The translations under genes and the position numbers were made by a program. A stretch of DNA of 64,000 nt from Streptomyces ortus. Lineage in GTDB: Bacteria; Actinomycetota; Actinomycetes; Streptomycetales; Streptomycetaceae. The notes under the pieces were generated by a model, which saw nothing but the letters and a program-made list of their open reading frames with translations, ran no database searches and was not told where the DNA came from. Below, piece by piece: positions 17,270-26,737 of the stretch; position 1 is the first letter of the stretch, and each line of letters starts with the position of its first letter. The stretch spans positions 5,362,118 to 5,426,117 of the forward strand of contig NZ_JAIFZO010000002.1 in NCBI RefSeq assembly GCF_026341275.1, read 5' to 3'.

Positions 17270-17710
17270 GCGGCGGTGGCAGGCGGTGGCGGTACCGGCC
17301 CGGTCGACGACCCGCTCCCCCCGGAGCCGTCGACCGGGCTGGTCCTCGACCGTGCGCGCACGGGCTGCGGGAGTAACCCGGCGACCGGCACGGGAGGTTC
17401 AGCGTCCCTTCCGAGTGCGTGAAGGGCCGGACAGCCGGGGGCCCGGGCCGTCTGGGACGACTCTAGAACGGATGAGCGCCCCGGCCTAGAGGCTGAATGA
17501 CGCCAAGTCCCGCCGCGGTGGCACTGCGTTATCCGCGCAGGTAATCGCGGCGTCATGGCAGGTTCGCGAGACCCCTCGTCCGCCCGCTGGTCCAGCGCTG
17601 TGACAGCCGACCGACAAGGCGTGACCGTGCTCGTGACAGTGCTCGTGGGCGGCCCGACACGTATGTCAGGATTGGTACTTCGGACGGTGCACCCGAGGGG
17701 GAGTTTTTCG
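17270..17710. other. Non-coding stretch upstream of the GH6 gene
   Basis: 441 bp without a convincing gene. It includes short inverted segments around a CTCTAGAA/CCTAGAGG pair (near 17461-17490) and the presumed promoter of the GH6 gene; GAGGGGGAG just before 17711 is the ribosome-binding site. I see no clear consensus promoter. Confidence 0.5.
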
Positions 17711-18727
17711 ATGTACGGGAGCAGGGGGGCCGGGGCAAGGGCGTCCGTGGCGGTGGCCGGAGCTGTGCTGCTGCTGGCGGGGTGCTCGTCCTCGGACGAC
17801 GGCGGCGGCAAGGACACGTCGGGCGCCGGGGTGAGCCAGCAGCCCAAGGACAAGGACCCGTTCTGGGTCAACCCGGACGGGAACGCGGCCGACCAGGTCG
17901 CCGCCTATGCGAAGGATGGCAAGGACGAGGACGCCGACCTGATCCGGACGATCGCCGAGCAGCCCACCGGGCAGTGGCTGACCCCGGAGAACGCCGAGCA
18001 GGAGGCGCGCGGCTTCACCGAGGCCGCCGCGAAGGCGGACCGGGACGCGCTGCTCGTCGTCTACAACATCCCGCACCGCGACTGCGGCCAGTTCTCCGGA
18101 GGCGGCGCCGCCGACGGCAACGCGTACCGGGCCTTCATCGACCAGGTCGCCAAGGGCATCGGCGACCGGGCGACCACGGTGATCCTGGAACCGGACGCCG
18201 TGCTGCACATGGTGGACGGCTGCACCCCGGACGAGTTCCACGAGGAGCGCTACGACCTGCTGCGGGGCGCGGTGGAGAAGTTCAAGTCGCTGAAGAACAC
18301 GAAGGTCTACCTCGACGCGGGCAACGCGGGCTGGGGCAAGTCCGACGACATCGCCGAGCCGCTGAAACTCGCGGGCGTCGAGAACGCCGACGGGTTCGCG
18401 GTCAACGTCTCCAACTTCTACAAGACGCCCGAGAGCACGAAGTACGGCAAGGAGCTGTCGTCGAAGGTCGGCGGCAAGCCGTTCGTGATCGACACCAGCC
18501 GCAACGGCAACGGCCCCTACACGGGGGGCGACCCGGAGGAGAAGTGGTGCAACCCGCCCGGTCGCGCACTGGGCGAGACCCCCACCACGAAGACCGACGA
18601 CGACCTCGTCGACGCCTATCTGTGGGTCAAGCGGCCCGGCGAGTCCGACGGCACGTGCAAGGGCGGCCCGAAGGCCGGCCAGTGGTGGCCGGAGTACGCG
18701 CTGAAGCTGGCGGAGGCGAGCAAGTAG
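17711..18727 (+). CDS. cslZ: GH6 endoglucanase-like lipoprotein (CslZ)
   Basis: A 338-residue glycoside hydrolase family 6 protein (beta-1,4-glucan hydrolysis, inverting). The signal peptide ends in the lipobox VLLLAGC, so it is tethered to the outer membrane face. GH6 hallmarks are YNIPHRDCGQFSGGGA, the catalytic-acid region VILEPDAV, FAVNVSNF and the FVIDTSRNGNGP/WCNPPGR segment. It lies convergent to glxA, separated by a strong bidirectional terminator. In S. coelicolor/S. lividans the GH6 protein CslZ sits beside cslA and glxA and contributes to polar glycan processing; this assignment is by that context. Confidence 0.85.
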   Translation: MYGSRGAGARASVAVAGAVLLLAGCSSSDDGGGKDTSGAGVSQQPKDKDPFWVNPDGNAADQVAAYAKDGKDEDADLIRTIAEQPTGQWLTPENAEQEARGFTEAAAKADRDALLVVYNIPHRDCGQFSGGGAADGNAYRAFIDQVAKGIGDRATTVILEPDAVLHMVDGCTPDEFHEERYDLLRGAVEKFKSLKNTKVYLDAGNAGWGKSDDIAEPLKLAGVENADGFAVNVSNFYKTPESTKYGKELSSKVGGKPFVIDTSRNGNGPYTGGDPEEKWCNPPGRALGETPTTKTDDDLVDAYLWVKRPGESDGTCKGGPKAGQWWPEYALKLAEASK

Positions 18728-18744
18728 TCACCGCTCGCGGGTGA

Positions 18745-18802
18745 CTCGTACGTGACTGGGGGCGCCCTCCTTGTGCGGAGGGCGCCCCCAGTCACGTACG
18801 AG
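18745..18802. terminator. Perfect 26-bp hairpin between convergent cslZ and glxA
   Basis: Two perfectly complementary 26-nt arms (CTCGTACGTGACTGGGGGCG.. and its reverse complement) flank the 6-nt loop TTGTGC at 18771-18776. It starts 17 bp after the cslZ stop and ends 9 bp before the glxA stop, so it can terminate both transcripts. Confidence 0.85.
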
Positions 18803-18811
18803 CCGTGTCCG

Positions 18812-20749
18812 TCAGGGGATCTTCACCCACTGGGCCTTGCTCGGGGTGCCCTGGTCGTCCGTCACGAACAGCATGTACCAGCCGGACTCGACCAGATTGC
18901 GGCTCTTGGGGACGGTGACCTCGATGCCGTCCTTCGTCTTCTCGAAGTCCAGCGCGATCGACCGCTGGTCGACGTCGGTGACATGCGTCGACGCGCTCGG
19001 CCGGATCAGCCGGGCCGACTTGATCGACGAGGAGTGCTTCGACGTGAACGTGGCCGTCCCGCCGCGCTCGACGGTCTTCGGGCCGCCGGAGAGCGTCGGC
19101 CGCGAACCCTGGAAGAGGTACGGCGGCGTGTAGATCTCCACGCGCTGCTCGAACTTGCCCGGTTTGGTGTTCGCCTTGTCGGCGTACAGCGAGTCCGAAC
19201 CGAAGAACATCACACGGCCGTCGGGCAGCAGGATCGAGCCCGAGTGGTAGTTGCGGCCCACCAGCGGGTCGGCGACCCGCTTGAACTCGTTGGTCTTCGA
19301 GTCGTACATCCGCGCCTGGAGGATGTTGGTGTCGCCGCGTCCGCGGTAGTCCTCCGAGCCGCCCGAGACCAGCACGTCGTCGTCCGGGAGGATCGAGTAC
19401 TGCGGATAGCGCGTGCCCTTCTCCAGCTCGGGGCCGTCGGTGAACTTCGGGTCGTCGGCCAGCAGGTCGACGATGCGGGTCTTCTTGCTGGACAGCTTGG
19501 ACTCGCCGACGCCGCCGCCGCCGATCACCATGTACTTCTCGTCCTGCGCGGGCGGCAGCAGCACCGTGCCCGCGGTCTCCAGGCGCTTCGGGTCGGACAT
19601 GCCCTTGAGCTTCTTGAACTTGTTCGTCTCCAGGTCCCAGATGCCCGGGTCACGGCCGACGTCGTCGGGTCCGTAGCCCGCGTTCGCGCCCGAGTAGAAC
19701 AGCTTGCCGTTCTGCATGAGCGAGATCGCCGGATAGGTGGGGAACTGGCGGACGCCGTCGGTGTACGTCCACTTCTTGGTCTTCGGGTCGTACACCTCGT
19801 TCTTGCCCGGCACCAGCTGGCCGATCTCGTCCAGGCCCGAGAGGCTGAGGATCTTGCCGTCGGAGAGCGTGGTGAGCGTCGGGTACCAGCGCGCCTCGTT
19901 CATCGGGTCGACCTTGATGTACTTCTCGGCGACCGGGTCGAACTCGTAGGCGTCCCTGATGCCCTGGAAGTCCTTCTTGTCCAGGGCGAGCTTCTGCGCG
20001 ATGCCGTACGTGTTGCGCGCGTCGGCGCCCGAGAGCCCCTGCACGCGGTAGTTGTCCTGCGTGCCCGTCTCGTACTTGGCGCCGCTCTTCTGCGCCTCCA
20101 CGTAGATCCGGCCGAGGCCCGGTTCGTTGCGCAGGAACGTGCCGGTCGCCTTGTCGAAGATCTTCTTGGCGCGCTCGACGACGACCGGGTCCTTCGACAC
20201 GAAGGTCTTGCCGTTCTCCTTGCCCGAGAATCGGGTGCCCGCGGGCAGGGTGATCGGCTCGTCCGGGTTCTCGTTGTGGACGACCATCAGACCGCCGGCC
20301 TTGGTGATGTCGCCCTTGAGCTTCTCGTAGCGCTTGGTGCCGCCGGCGATCAGCAGATTGCCGTTCGCCAGCTGGGTGTGGCCCGTGCAGAACAGGTCGG
20401 CCGGCGTCGGGACCTTCTTGATCGTCTTCTTGACCGGGTCCCAGATGCGGGTGTCGAACTTCTTCGCGTCGAAGTTGTCCTGGTTGTTTCCCGAACCGGC
20501 GATCAGCAGGATCTTGCCGGTGTGCAGCAGCGCGGCGTGAATGGTGTTCAGCCGGTACTTCTCGGGGAACTCGACGATGTCCCACTTGCCGTTCTCGGCC
20601 TTGTACTCAGGTCTGTTGATCTTGTACTCGTGGTATTGCTCCGACCCGAAGCGGTAGAGCGCGGGTCCGTTCATCCCGGCCAGCGCGAGCACCACGGCCG
20701 CACCTATCGCGATGCGGCGGGCACGGCGGCGGCTGGAACCGTCTTTCAC
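18812..20749 (-). CDS. glxA: GlxA, galactose-oxidase-like copper radical oxidase
   Basis: A 645-residue secreted, membrane-anchored oxidase (N-terminal helix about 12-28) with a kelch-type propeller and C-terminal Ig-like domain. In Streptomyces it oxidises nascent CslA glycan at hyphal tips. Active-site elements are in place: Cys121 (DLFCTGH) for the Tyr-Cys cofactor, Trp288-Tyr289 (ARWYPT), Tyr501-His502 (GRNYHSG) and His589 (STHVTD) as copper ligands. Cys121 and Trp288 coincide with the numbering I recall for S. lividans GlxA; the other assignments are from motif matching to galactose oxidase. GTG start; 100 bp downstream of cslA and probably co-transcribed. Confidence 0.92.
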   Translation of the reverse strand: MKDGSSRRRARRIAIGAAVVLALAGMNGPALYRFGSEQYHEYKINRPEYKAENGKWDIVEFPEKYRLNTIHAALLHTGKILLIAGSGNNQDNFDAKKFDTRIWDPVKKTIKKVPTPADLFCTGHTQLANGNLLIAGGTKRYEKLKGDITKAGGLMVVHNENPDEPITLPAGTRFSGKENGKTFVSKDPVVVERAKKIFDKATGTFLRNEPGLGRIYVEAQKSGAKYETGTQDNYRVQGLSGADARNTYGIAQKLALDKKDFQGIRDAYEFDPVAEKYIKVDPMNEARWYPTLTTLSDGKILSLSGLDEIGQLVPGKNEVYDPKTKKWTYTDGVRQFPTYPAISLMQNGKLFYSGANAGYGPDDVGRDPGIWDLETNKFKKLKGMSDPKRLETAGTVLLPPAQDEKYMVIGGGGVGESKLSSKKTRIVDLLADDPKFTDGPELEKGTRYPQYSILPDDDVLVSGGSEDYRGRGDTNILQARMYDSKTNEFKRVADPLVGRNYHSGSILLPDGRVMFFGSDSLYADKANTKPGKFEQRVEIYTPPYLFQGSRPTLSGGPKTVERGGTATFTSKHSSSIKSARLIRPSASTHVTDVDQRSIALDFEKTKDGIEVTVPKSRNLVESGWYMLFVTDDQGTPSKAQWVKIP

Positions 20750-20849
20750 TTGAATTCCCGTCTGACTCGACTGACTTGGCCGGCGCGGACCGGGTCTCGT
20801 CCCTGGTCCGGCCTATGGGGTGCGCTACGCGGCGGAGCAGCCGCGTGGC

Positions 20850-22895
20850 TCAGTCCCCGGACGAACGGTGCCTGCCTCCGAGGGAGATCTGCACGGTCTG
20901 GTCGTTGCCCCCGCCGGACGCCCAGCTCGGCTTGTGCTGGGGGGCGTGCTGCGGCGGGTACTGCTGCCCGTGGGGGGCCTGCTGTCCGTGCGGGGCCGCG
21001 TGCTGCGGCGCCTGGGACTGCTGCGGCTGGAGGGGGATCCGGCTGTCGTACACGGGCGCCGGGGCGGCCGGGGGCTCCTGGGGGGAACCGTGCCGGTGCT
21101 TCCTGCCCTTCTTGTCCTGCCGCATCATCCAGCGCCAGGCGAACATCGGCGAGGCCGTGATGAGCAGCGCGAACGTCGCCCAGATGATCATCGCCGGGTG
21201 GGCGTGGCCGTAGACGAAGCCCGCGGTGATCGAACCGCCGAAGATCGCGATGAAGTACCAGTGGTACCGGAACGTCCCGAACCAGGTGTCCGGGCTCGCG
21301 GAGTCGCCCTTGGGGGTCACCACGAACTTGCTCTTGCGGCGCAGCATCGAGTCGATGAGGGCCTTCGCGTACAGCGGCGCCGACAGGGCGGACATGATCA
21401 TGCCCGCCACACCGCCGGAGCCCTCGGGCTCGTGCGGGGAGACGTTGTGCCGGCGGTTCCAGACGTAGAGGCCGATCTGCAGCGCCGAGGCGTTGCCGTA
21501 GAGCATCAGCCAGATCGCCGGGTCGATGTTCACACCCGAGGCGCCCAGGCACAGGAACAGGGCGCAGCTCAGCGCCGCCAGGATCCAGTTGAGCGCCGAC
21601 ATCGGGTAGAAGATGATCATCATCGTGTAGTTGAAGAACTTGCTCGGCGGCAGCGAGTACGCGCCCTTCCAGTACTGCTTGAGGATCGTCTCGTACGTAC
21701 CCCGTGACCAGCGCATCTGCTGGGTGAAGAAGTCCGTCCAGGCGTTCGGGCCCTCACCGACCGCGAGGACGTCCGGGGTGTAGACCGAGCGCCACTTCCG
21801 GCCCGTCGCGGGGTTCTTGTGGCGGTGGATCTCGAAGCCGGTCGCCATGTCCTCGGTGATCGAGTCGTACAGGCCGCCGATCTGCTTCAGCGCCTTGATG
21901 CGTACGGCGTTCGACGTGCCCACGAACATCGGCGCGCCGTACGCGTTGCCCGCGCGCTGGATGAGCGCGTGGAACAGGAACTGCTGCGACTCGGCGGCCT
22001 TCGTGATCGGGTTGTCGTAGTTGCCGTAGACCTGCGGGCCGATCACGAAGCCGATGTCCGGGTCGCGGAAGAAGCCCAGCATCCGCTCCAGGTAGTTCGG
22101 CAGCGGGACGTGGTCGGTGTCGACGCTGGCGAAGAAGTCGTAGTGGTCGCCGTGCGCGTCCAGCCAGGCGTTGTAGTTGCCGTGCTTGGTCTTCGCGCGG
22201 TGCGGGCCCTTCTTCTGGTTCCACTTCGCGACGCCCTTGCGGGAGAAGTGGTGCACGCCGAGGCGCTCGCAGACCGCCTTCACCTCGGGGTCGTCGCCCT
22301 CGTCGAGGAGCCAGACATGCATGAGGCCGCGGTGCCGGATCCGCACCGCGGCTTCCAGGGTCTTCGTCACCATCTCCAGCGGCTCCTTGCCGGGCACGAA
22401 GGAGGTGAGGAAGGCCACTCTCGTGCCGGTCTCGGGCACCACCGGGACCGGGTCGCGGGCGACCAGCGTGGCGTGCGCGTTCGACAGCACGTTCATGCAG
22501 CGGAACAGCTCGATCAGACCGATCGAGACGAGCATCACCACGTCGAGCGCGGGCAGGAAGTCGTACGCGGGATAATCCCGCTCGGTCCAGTGCGACGGCT
22601 GGAGGAGCCAGACGAGGAGCACGAGCGAAAGGAGCGGGGCGGCGCCCAGCATCAGGGCGGCGCGCAGCCGGTGCGGCTCCTGGGAGAGCAGTGTGCGGTA
22701 CTGCACCTTGTACGGCTTGGTCGGGTCCGGCTGCGTGAGAGGACCCGCGAGCCGGCTGTAGTGCTCGTAGTCGTATCTCGGCAGGTTCTTCTTGATTCTG
22801 CGGAAAGTGCCGGTCCGCGTCTGGGACGGCACCCTCAGCTGGGTGGTCTCGGACGGGTCGGAGTTCTGCCGGGCGCCCGTCGGCGTCGACGTCAT
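20850..22895 (-). CDS. cslA: CslA, cellulose-synthase-like glycosyltransferase
   Basis: A 681-residue family 2 membrane glycosyltransferase that makes the beta-linked glycan exposed at hyphal tips. Two N-terminal helices (about 80-98 and 117-135), a cytosolic GT2 domain with Asp198 (LLDEGDD), DTD 259-261, TED 347-349 and QQMRW 392-396, then further helices to about 600 and a Pro/Gln/His-rich tail. All four processive-GT2 motifs are intact. No PilZ domain is present. GGGGGG precedes the ATG. With glxA it forms the minus-strand csl operon. Confidence 0.92.
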   Translation of the reverse strand: MTSTPTGARQNSDPSETTQLRVPSQTRTGTFRRIKKNLPRYDYEHYSRLAGPLTQPDPTKPYKVQYRTLLSQEPHRLRAALMLGAAPLLSLVLLVWLLQPSHWTERDYPAYDFLPALDVVMLVSIGLIELFRCMNVLSNAHATLVARDPVPVVPETGTRVAFLTSFVPGKEPLEMVTKTLEAAVRIRHRGLMHVWLLDEGDDPEVKAVCERLGVHHFSRKGVAKWNQKKGPHRAKTKHGNYNAWLDAHGDHYDFFASVDTDHVPLPNYLERMLGFFRDPDIGFVIGPQVYGNYDNPITKAAESQQFLFHALIQRAGNAYGAPMFVGTSNAVRIKALKQIGGLYDSITEDMATGFEIHRHKNPATGRKWRSVYTPDVLAVGEGPNAWTDFFTQQMRWSRGTYETILKQYWKGAYSLPPSKFFNYTMMIIFYPMSALNWILAALSCALFLCLGASGVNIDPAIWLMLYGNASALQIGLYVWNRRHNVSPHEPEGSGGVAGMIMSALSAPLYAKALIDSMLRRKSKFVVTPKGDSASPDTWFGTFRYHWYFIAIFGGSITAGFVYGHAHPAMIIWATFALLITASPMFAWRWMMRQDKKGRKHRHGSPQEPPAAPAPVYDSRIPLQPQQSQAPQHAAPHGQQAPHGQQYPPQHAPQHKPSWASGGGNDQTVQISLGGRHRSSGD

Positions 22896-23206
22896 GAGTC
22901 ATCCCCCCACACGCGAGATTCCGCGTGCTCGTTGTTCCCTTCGCCGGCCGGTCCCCCTGAACCCGCACCGGCGTATCAACAGCAGGCCCCCGTCACCACA
23001 TCATCCACACACCTTATAGACATGGCGGAGCGGCCTTCCGGTTGCATGATGCCCCCCTCGGCATCCGTTCATGGACGGGGCCCCAATCCCCGCCTTCGCG
23101 CGCAACCGCTTTCATGCCCCAACTGCTCTGTAACCGCAGCCTCTTGTTGCCCAGGGTTCTATGGCATTCATCATGATCGCAAGACGCGAAACACGGTGTT
23201 TACCGG
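22896..23206. other. cslA upstream region
   Basis: 311 bp, less GC-rich than its surroundings, between cslA and the end of the GntR gene. On the minus strand TATAAG at 23013-23018 is a possible -10 element about 120 bp ahead of cslA; no convincing -35 is visible. No gene supported. Confidence 0.4.
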
Positions 23207-23917
23207 TCATACGCGCTCATTGGGGAGCCTGTTGGTCTCGTTCGGTACCGTTGCTGTCAACCGCGTACGGATGTTGCCGAAGTGTTCTCTTATCGCGTCC
23301 TCGGCCCGCCCGGAATCACCGGAACGCACCGCGTCGAGGATCTCCCGGTGCTGCCGGCAGGTGACCTTCGGATCCTGCGGAAGTTCCACGAGATCCGTGC
23401 GTACGCGGTGGAAGGCGTCCCAGAACGCCTCCAGGAGCTCGCTCAGCAGAAGGTTGCCCAGCCCCCGGTAGAGGGTGGCGTGAAAGGCGCGGTCGGTCTC
23501 GGTGAGACCCGTACCGGCGGCGGCCTCGGCCTCCATGCGCTCGACCAGCGCGTCCAGCACGGCCAGATCGTCCGGCGGGACGTGGCCCGCGACACGGGAG
23601 ACCAGGCCGGTCTCCACGGCCTCGCGCAGCTGCAGGAGCTGCAGGAGGCTGTCCTCGCCGCGGTAGTGCCCGGCGACCGTGCGGAAGGCCAGGCCCTCGA
23701 TCATCGGGGCCATGGACATCGGCCCGACGTAGGTGCCGAAGCCGTGCCGGATCTCGACGATGCCCATCGCCTGGAGAGCCTTCAGGGCCTCGCGCACGGA
23801 GTTCCGGCTGGCGCCGAGCAGCTCCATGAGGTCGGGCTCGGTCGGCAGCACGGCGCCCGAGGGCAGCCTGCGGTCGATGATCAGCTTCTTGATCTGCTCC
23901 TGGAGGTCGCGCGCCAT
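23207..23917 (-). CDS. GntR-family (FadR/FCD subfamily) regulator
   Basis: A 236-residue transcription factor. The winged helix covers residues 4-70 (LQEQIKKLIIDRRLPSGAVL, ASRNSVREALKALQAMGIVE, RHGFGTYV). The C-terminal FCD domain is all-helical with the metal-ligand-type residues in TDRAFHATLYR, HREILDAV and REHFGNIR. Ligand probably a carboxylic acid. It is divergent from the NlpC/P60 gene and upstream of cslA in the same direction. ATG 23917 is chosen because the HTH begins right after it. Confidence 0.85.
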   Translation of the reverse strand: MARDLQEQIKKLIIDRRLPSGAVLPTEPDLMELLGASRNSVREALKALQAMGIVEIRHGFGTYVGPMSMAPMIEGLAFRTVAGHYRGEDSLLQLLQLREAVETGLVSRVAGHVPPDDLAVLDALVERMEAEAAAGTGLTETDRAFHATLYRGLGNLLLSELLEAFWDAFHRVRTDLVELPQDPKVTCRQHREILDAVRSGDSGRAEDAIREHFGNIRTRLTATVPNETNRLPNERV

Positions 23918-23998
23918 GGCGAGAGGGTAGCGGGCCGTCCGGGTCCGGCCATACGCGAAGAGGCTTCCCCGTGGTCCGTCCGCACCGGGCCGCGGCGA

Positions 23999-24013
23999 AA
24001 TGAATACATCATT
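23999..24013. promoter_or_regulatory. Candidate GntR operator
   Basis: AATGA-ATACA-TCATT is a perfect 5-5-5 inverted repeat in an AT-rich patch of the divergent region between the GntR gene (start 23917) and the NlpC/P60 gene (start 24107). Short AT-rich palindromes of this size are typical of FCD-type GntR proteins. Confidence 0.45.
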
Positions 24014-24106
24014 CGGACCGTCAACATGCGACACCGGCGACAAGTTGAGAAACTGACGGATGTGCAGAAGCGCGGAAATCTCCAGCAGGACGACGACGGG
24101 AAAAGC

Positions 24107-25486
24107 ATGACCGCTCCGGTATTCGAGGAATTCGATCCCGAGAGCGACTGCGACTGCCCCGGATGTACACACTGGCGGCGCGTGCTGCCGCATTCCGGAA
24201 CCGCCGGATTCGGCGGCCACCCGGCGGCCCTCGGGCCCGCCCACGCCCTGGCGCGGGCGGGGCGGACCCCCATGGCGCTGGCCCTCGCCGCCGCCACCGG
24301 CACGGTGCTCGGCGCGGCGGGTGCCGTGCCCGCCGTCGCCGCCGCGCACGCCCCGCAGCGGCCCGGCGCCCCCGCGGCCGACGATCCCGGCACACCGCAG
24401 GGCGGCACGACCCCGCTGCACGGCCCCGGCGGGGTGCCGGCGAAGGTGAAGGCACCCCGGACGACCCGGGCCGAGATCATCGACCGGGCCAGGGAGTGGG
24501 TCGTCGCGCAGGTGCCCTACAACATGAGCGCCTACTGGTCCGACGGCTACCGCCAGGACTGCTCCGGCTTCGTCTCGATGGCCTGGAACCTCGGCACGAA
24601 CGAATGGACGGGCAGCCTCGACAAGTACGGCGTCAGAGTCACCAAGGGTGATCTCCAGCCGGGGGACATGCTGCTCTTCCACAATCCGTCCGACCCCGAG
24701 AAGGGCTCCCACGTCGTGATTTTCGGCGGCTGGACGGATTACACGCAGAGCCATTACATCGCGTACGAGCTGACCCGCCCCCGCGCCCGCAGGCAGGCCA
24801 CCCCCTACGCCTACTGGAGCAATTCGGACCGCTATCTCGGCTACCGCTACAAGGGTCTCAAGCCGGAGCAGGGCACGGGTGGCACCGGCACCGGTACCGG
24901 CACGCCCGTCACCTCGCCGGCCGCGACCGGCTATCCCGGCGCGGCGGCCTTCGGGCCCGGCGCGGACAACGCCCACGTCACCCGGCTGGGGCGGATGCTC
25001 GTCGCGCGGGGTGCGGGGCACTTCTACACCTCGGGGCCGGGACCGCGCTGGTCGGAGGCGGACCGGCGGGCGACCCGGGCCTTCCAGCAGGCGCAGGGCT
25101 GGACCGGGGCCGACGCCGACGGGCTGCCGGGGCCGACGACCTGGTCGTACCTGGTGCACGGGAAGGGCCGCGACGTGCGGGCCGCGAGCGCCGGCGCTCC
25201 CGCGACACCGGGGCTCCCGGCCGGCGGTGTCGCCTCGCACGGCGTCCCCGGCTACCCCGGACGGGCCGCGTTCCGGCCCGGCGCCGACAACGACCACGTC
25301 ACCCGGCTGGGGAGGCAACTGGTGAGGAAGGGGTTCGGCACGTACTACACGCGGGGCCCGGGGCCGCGCTGGGGCGAGGGCGACCGGCGCAACGTCGAGG
25401 CGTTCCAGCGCGCGCAGGGATGGCGCGGCGGGGCGGCGGACGGCTACCCGGGACCGGAGACCTGGCGACGGCTCTTCACCCCCTGA
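24107..25486 (+). CDS. Peptidoglycan-binding NlpC/P60-type cell-wall hydrolase
   Basis: A 459-residue protein. Unusually, the first 25 residues are acidic with a Cys cluster (ESDCDCPGCTHWRR) and the hydrophobic segment (MALALAAATGTVLGAAGAVPAVAAA) sits at about residues 57-82. The enzyme domain at about 125-250 has catalytic Cys in RQDCSGFVSMAW and His in GSHVVIFGG. Two repeats near 285-355 and 385-458 share the pattern YPG..AF.PGADN.HVTRLGR and match peptidoglycan-binding units. Gene order beside cslA and the LPMO suggests a role in opening the wall for the tip glycan (inference). Confidence 0.8.
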   Translation: MTAPVFEEFDPESDCDCPGCTHWRRVLPHSGTAGFGGHPAALGPAHALARAGRTPMALALAAATGTVLGAAGAVPAVAAAHAPQRPGAPAADDPGTPQGGTTPLHGPGGVPAKVKAPRTTRAEIIDRAREWVVAQVPYNMSAYWSDGYRQDCSGFVSMAWNLGTNEWTGSLDKYGVRVTKGDLQPGDMLLFHNPSDPEKGSHVVIFGGWTDYTQSHYIAYELTRPRARRQATPYAYWSNSDRYLGYRYKGLKPEQGTGGTGTGTGTPVTSPAATGYPGAAAFGPGADNAHVTRLGRMLVARGAGHFYTSGPGPRWSEADRRATRAFQQAQGWTGADADGLPGPTTWSYLVHGKGRDVRAASAGAPATPGLPAGGVASHGVPGYPGRAAFRPGADNDHVTRLGRQLVRKGFGTYYTRGPGPRWGEGDRRNVEAFQRAQGWRGGAADGYPGPETWRRLFTP

Positions 25487-25561
25487 CGCCCGTCCCGGCC
25501 GGCGGTTCGTTCCGCCCGGCGGTTCTTCCCGGCGCGCAGGCGCGGAGGCACGGAGGCACGT

Positions 25562-26737
25562 ATGAGTACGACGACCACTTCACACTCCCCGGAGTCCGAG
25601 GGACCGCCCGAGGCAGGGGGCCGCGAGGCGGGTGGCCGCGGGGCGCGGATCATCCGCAACGAGGCGACCACCGAGATCCCGGTCCACCTGCTCTTCCGCG
25701 ACGAGCCCGAACCGTTGTCCGTGGCGCTGGCACCCGCGGTGGTGAACCGCCGGCGCGGTACGGGCGAACAGCCGCGGATCGCGCGGCGCGCTCCCGCCCC
25801 GCTGCGGCCGAGGCCCACTCCCGAGGTCGACCCCGACCTCGTCGAGCGGCCCGCGCGGGTGCTGCCGGGCACGGCCGGAGTGCTGGCCGGTGCCCTCGGT
25901 GCGACCGGCTGCGTCCTGGCGTCCTGGTGGGCGGGCGTCCTGCCACCGCTCGCCGTGGACGCGCTGGGACTCCCCGTCCACGCCGGTGCCGGGCTCGGCG
26001 GCCCGCAGTGGGCGACGCTCGCGGGGTGCGGCGCGCTCGCGCTGTTCGGGTTCGGCGGGCTGGCCCGCGGCCGTACCGGACGCGCCTGGGTGCTCGGCCT
26101 CTTCGGCCGCTACCGGGGCACGGTCCGGCGCACCGGACTCATGTGGGTCAACCCGCTGGTGCTGCGCCGCCGTGTCGACGTACGGCTGCGGCACTGGCGC
26201 AGCGAGGCGATTCCCGCGGTCGACGCGAACGGGGTCGCGCTGCGCGTCGTCGTGCTCGTCGTCTGGCGGGTGCGGGACACCGCCCGCGCCGTGCTCGGCG
26301 TCGAGGACCACCAGCTGTATCTGCGCGAGTGCGTGGAGGCGGCGCTCGCCCGGGTGCTCGCACGGCTCCCGGCCGACCTCTCGCCGAACGCGCCGGGCGC
26401 GGCGGACTCCGCGACCCTGCGCAACACGGAGGCCGTCAGCGACGCGCTGACCCGGCTGGTCGCGGCGGAGGCGGCGGCGGTCGGCCTCCAGGTGTACTCG
26501 GCGCAGCCGCTCGGCGTGGAGTACGCGCCGGAGATCGCCGCCGTGATGCAGCGCCGCCGGATCGCGGCCCTGGACGCCCAGCACCGCGACACGGTCCTCA
26601 CCTCGGTCGTCGACTCCGTCGAGGACACGGTGACCCGGCTGACCTCGCGCGGTCTCGTCGAGCTGGACGACTACGAGCGCAAGGCCCTGGTGAAGGACCT
26701 GACGGTGGCGTTCTATACGGGGCATGGAGATCGATGA
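25562..26737 (+). CDS. SPFH/band-7 domain membrane protein
   Basis: A 391-residue protein with an Arg/Pro-rich cytosolic N-terminus, two hydrophobic segments (about 100-130 and 138-162) and an SPFH domain at about 175-370 (GTVRRTGLMWVNPL, DANGVALRVVVLVVWRV, AAAVGLQVYSAQPLGVEYAPEI). SPFH proteins scaffold membrane microdomains. It follows the NlpC/P60 gene by 75 bp and overlaps the P-loop kinase gene by 14 bp, so the three are likely one transcript. Confidence 0.85.
   Translation: MSTTTTSHSPESEGPPEAGGREAGGRGARIIRNEATTEIPVHLLFRDEPEPLSVALAPAVVNRRRGTGEQPRIARRAPAPLRPRPTPEVDPDLVERPARVLPGTAGVLAGALGATGCVLASWWAGVLPPLAVDALGLPVHAGAGLGGPQWATLAGCGALALFGFGGLARGRTGRAWVLGLFGRYRGTVRRTGLMWVNPLVLRRRVDVRLRHWRSEAIPAVDANGVALRVVVLVVWRVRDTARAVLGVEDHQLYLRECVEAALARVLARLPADLSPNAPGAADSATLRNTEAVSDALTRLVAAEAAAVGLQVYSAQPLGVEYAPEIAAVMQRRRIAALDAQHRDTVLTSVVDSVEDTVTRLTSRGLVELDDYERKALVKDLTVAFYTGHGDR

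Noticed and set aside
17251..17871. A long open frame antisense to the start of cslZ and its upstream region
   Set aside because: Composition is the usual shadow of GC-rich coding DNA, there is no ribosome-binding site and the plus-strand GH6 gene with lipobox is clear.
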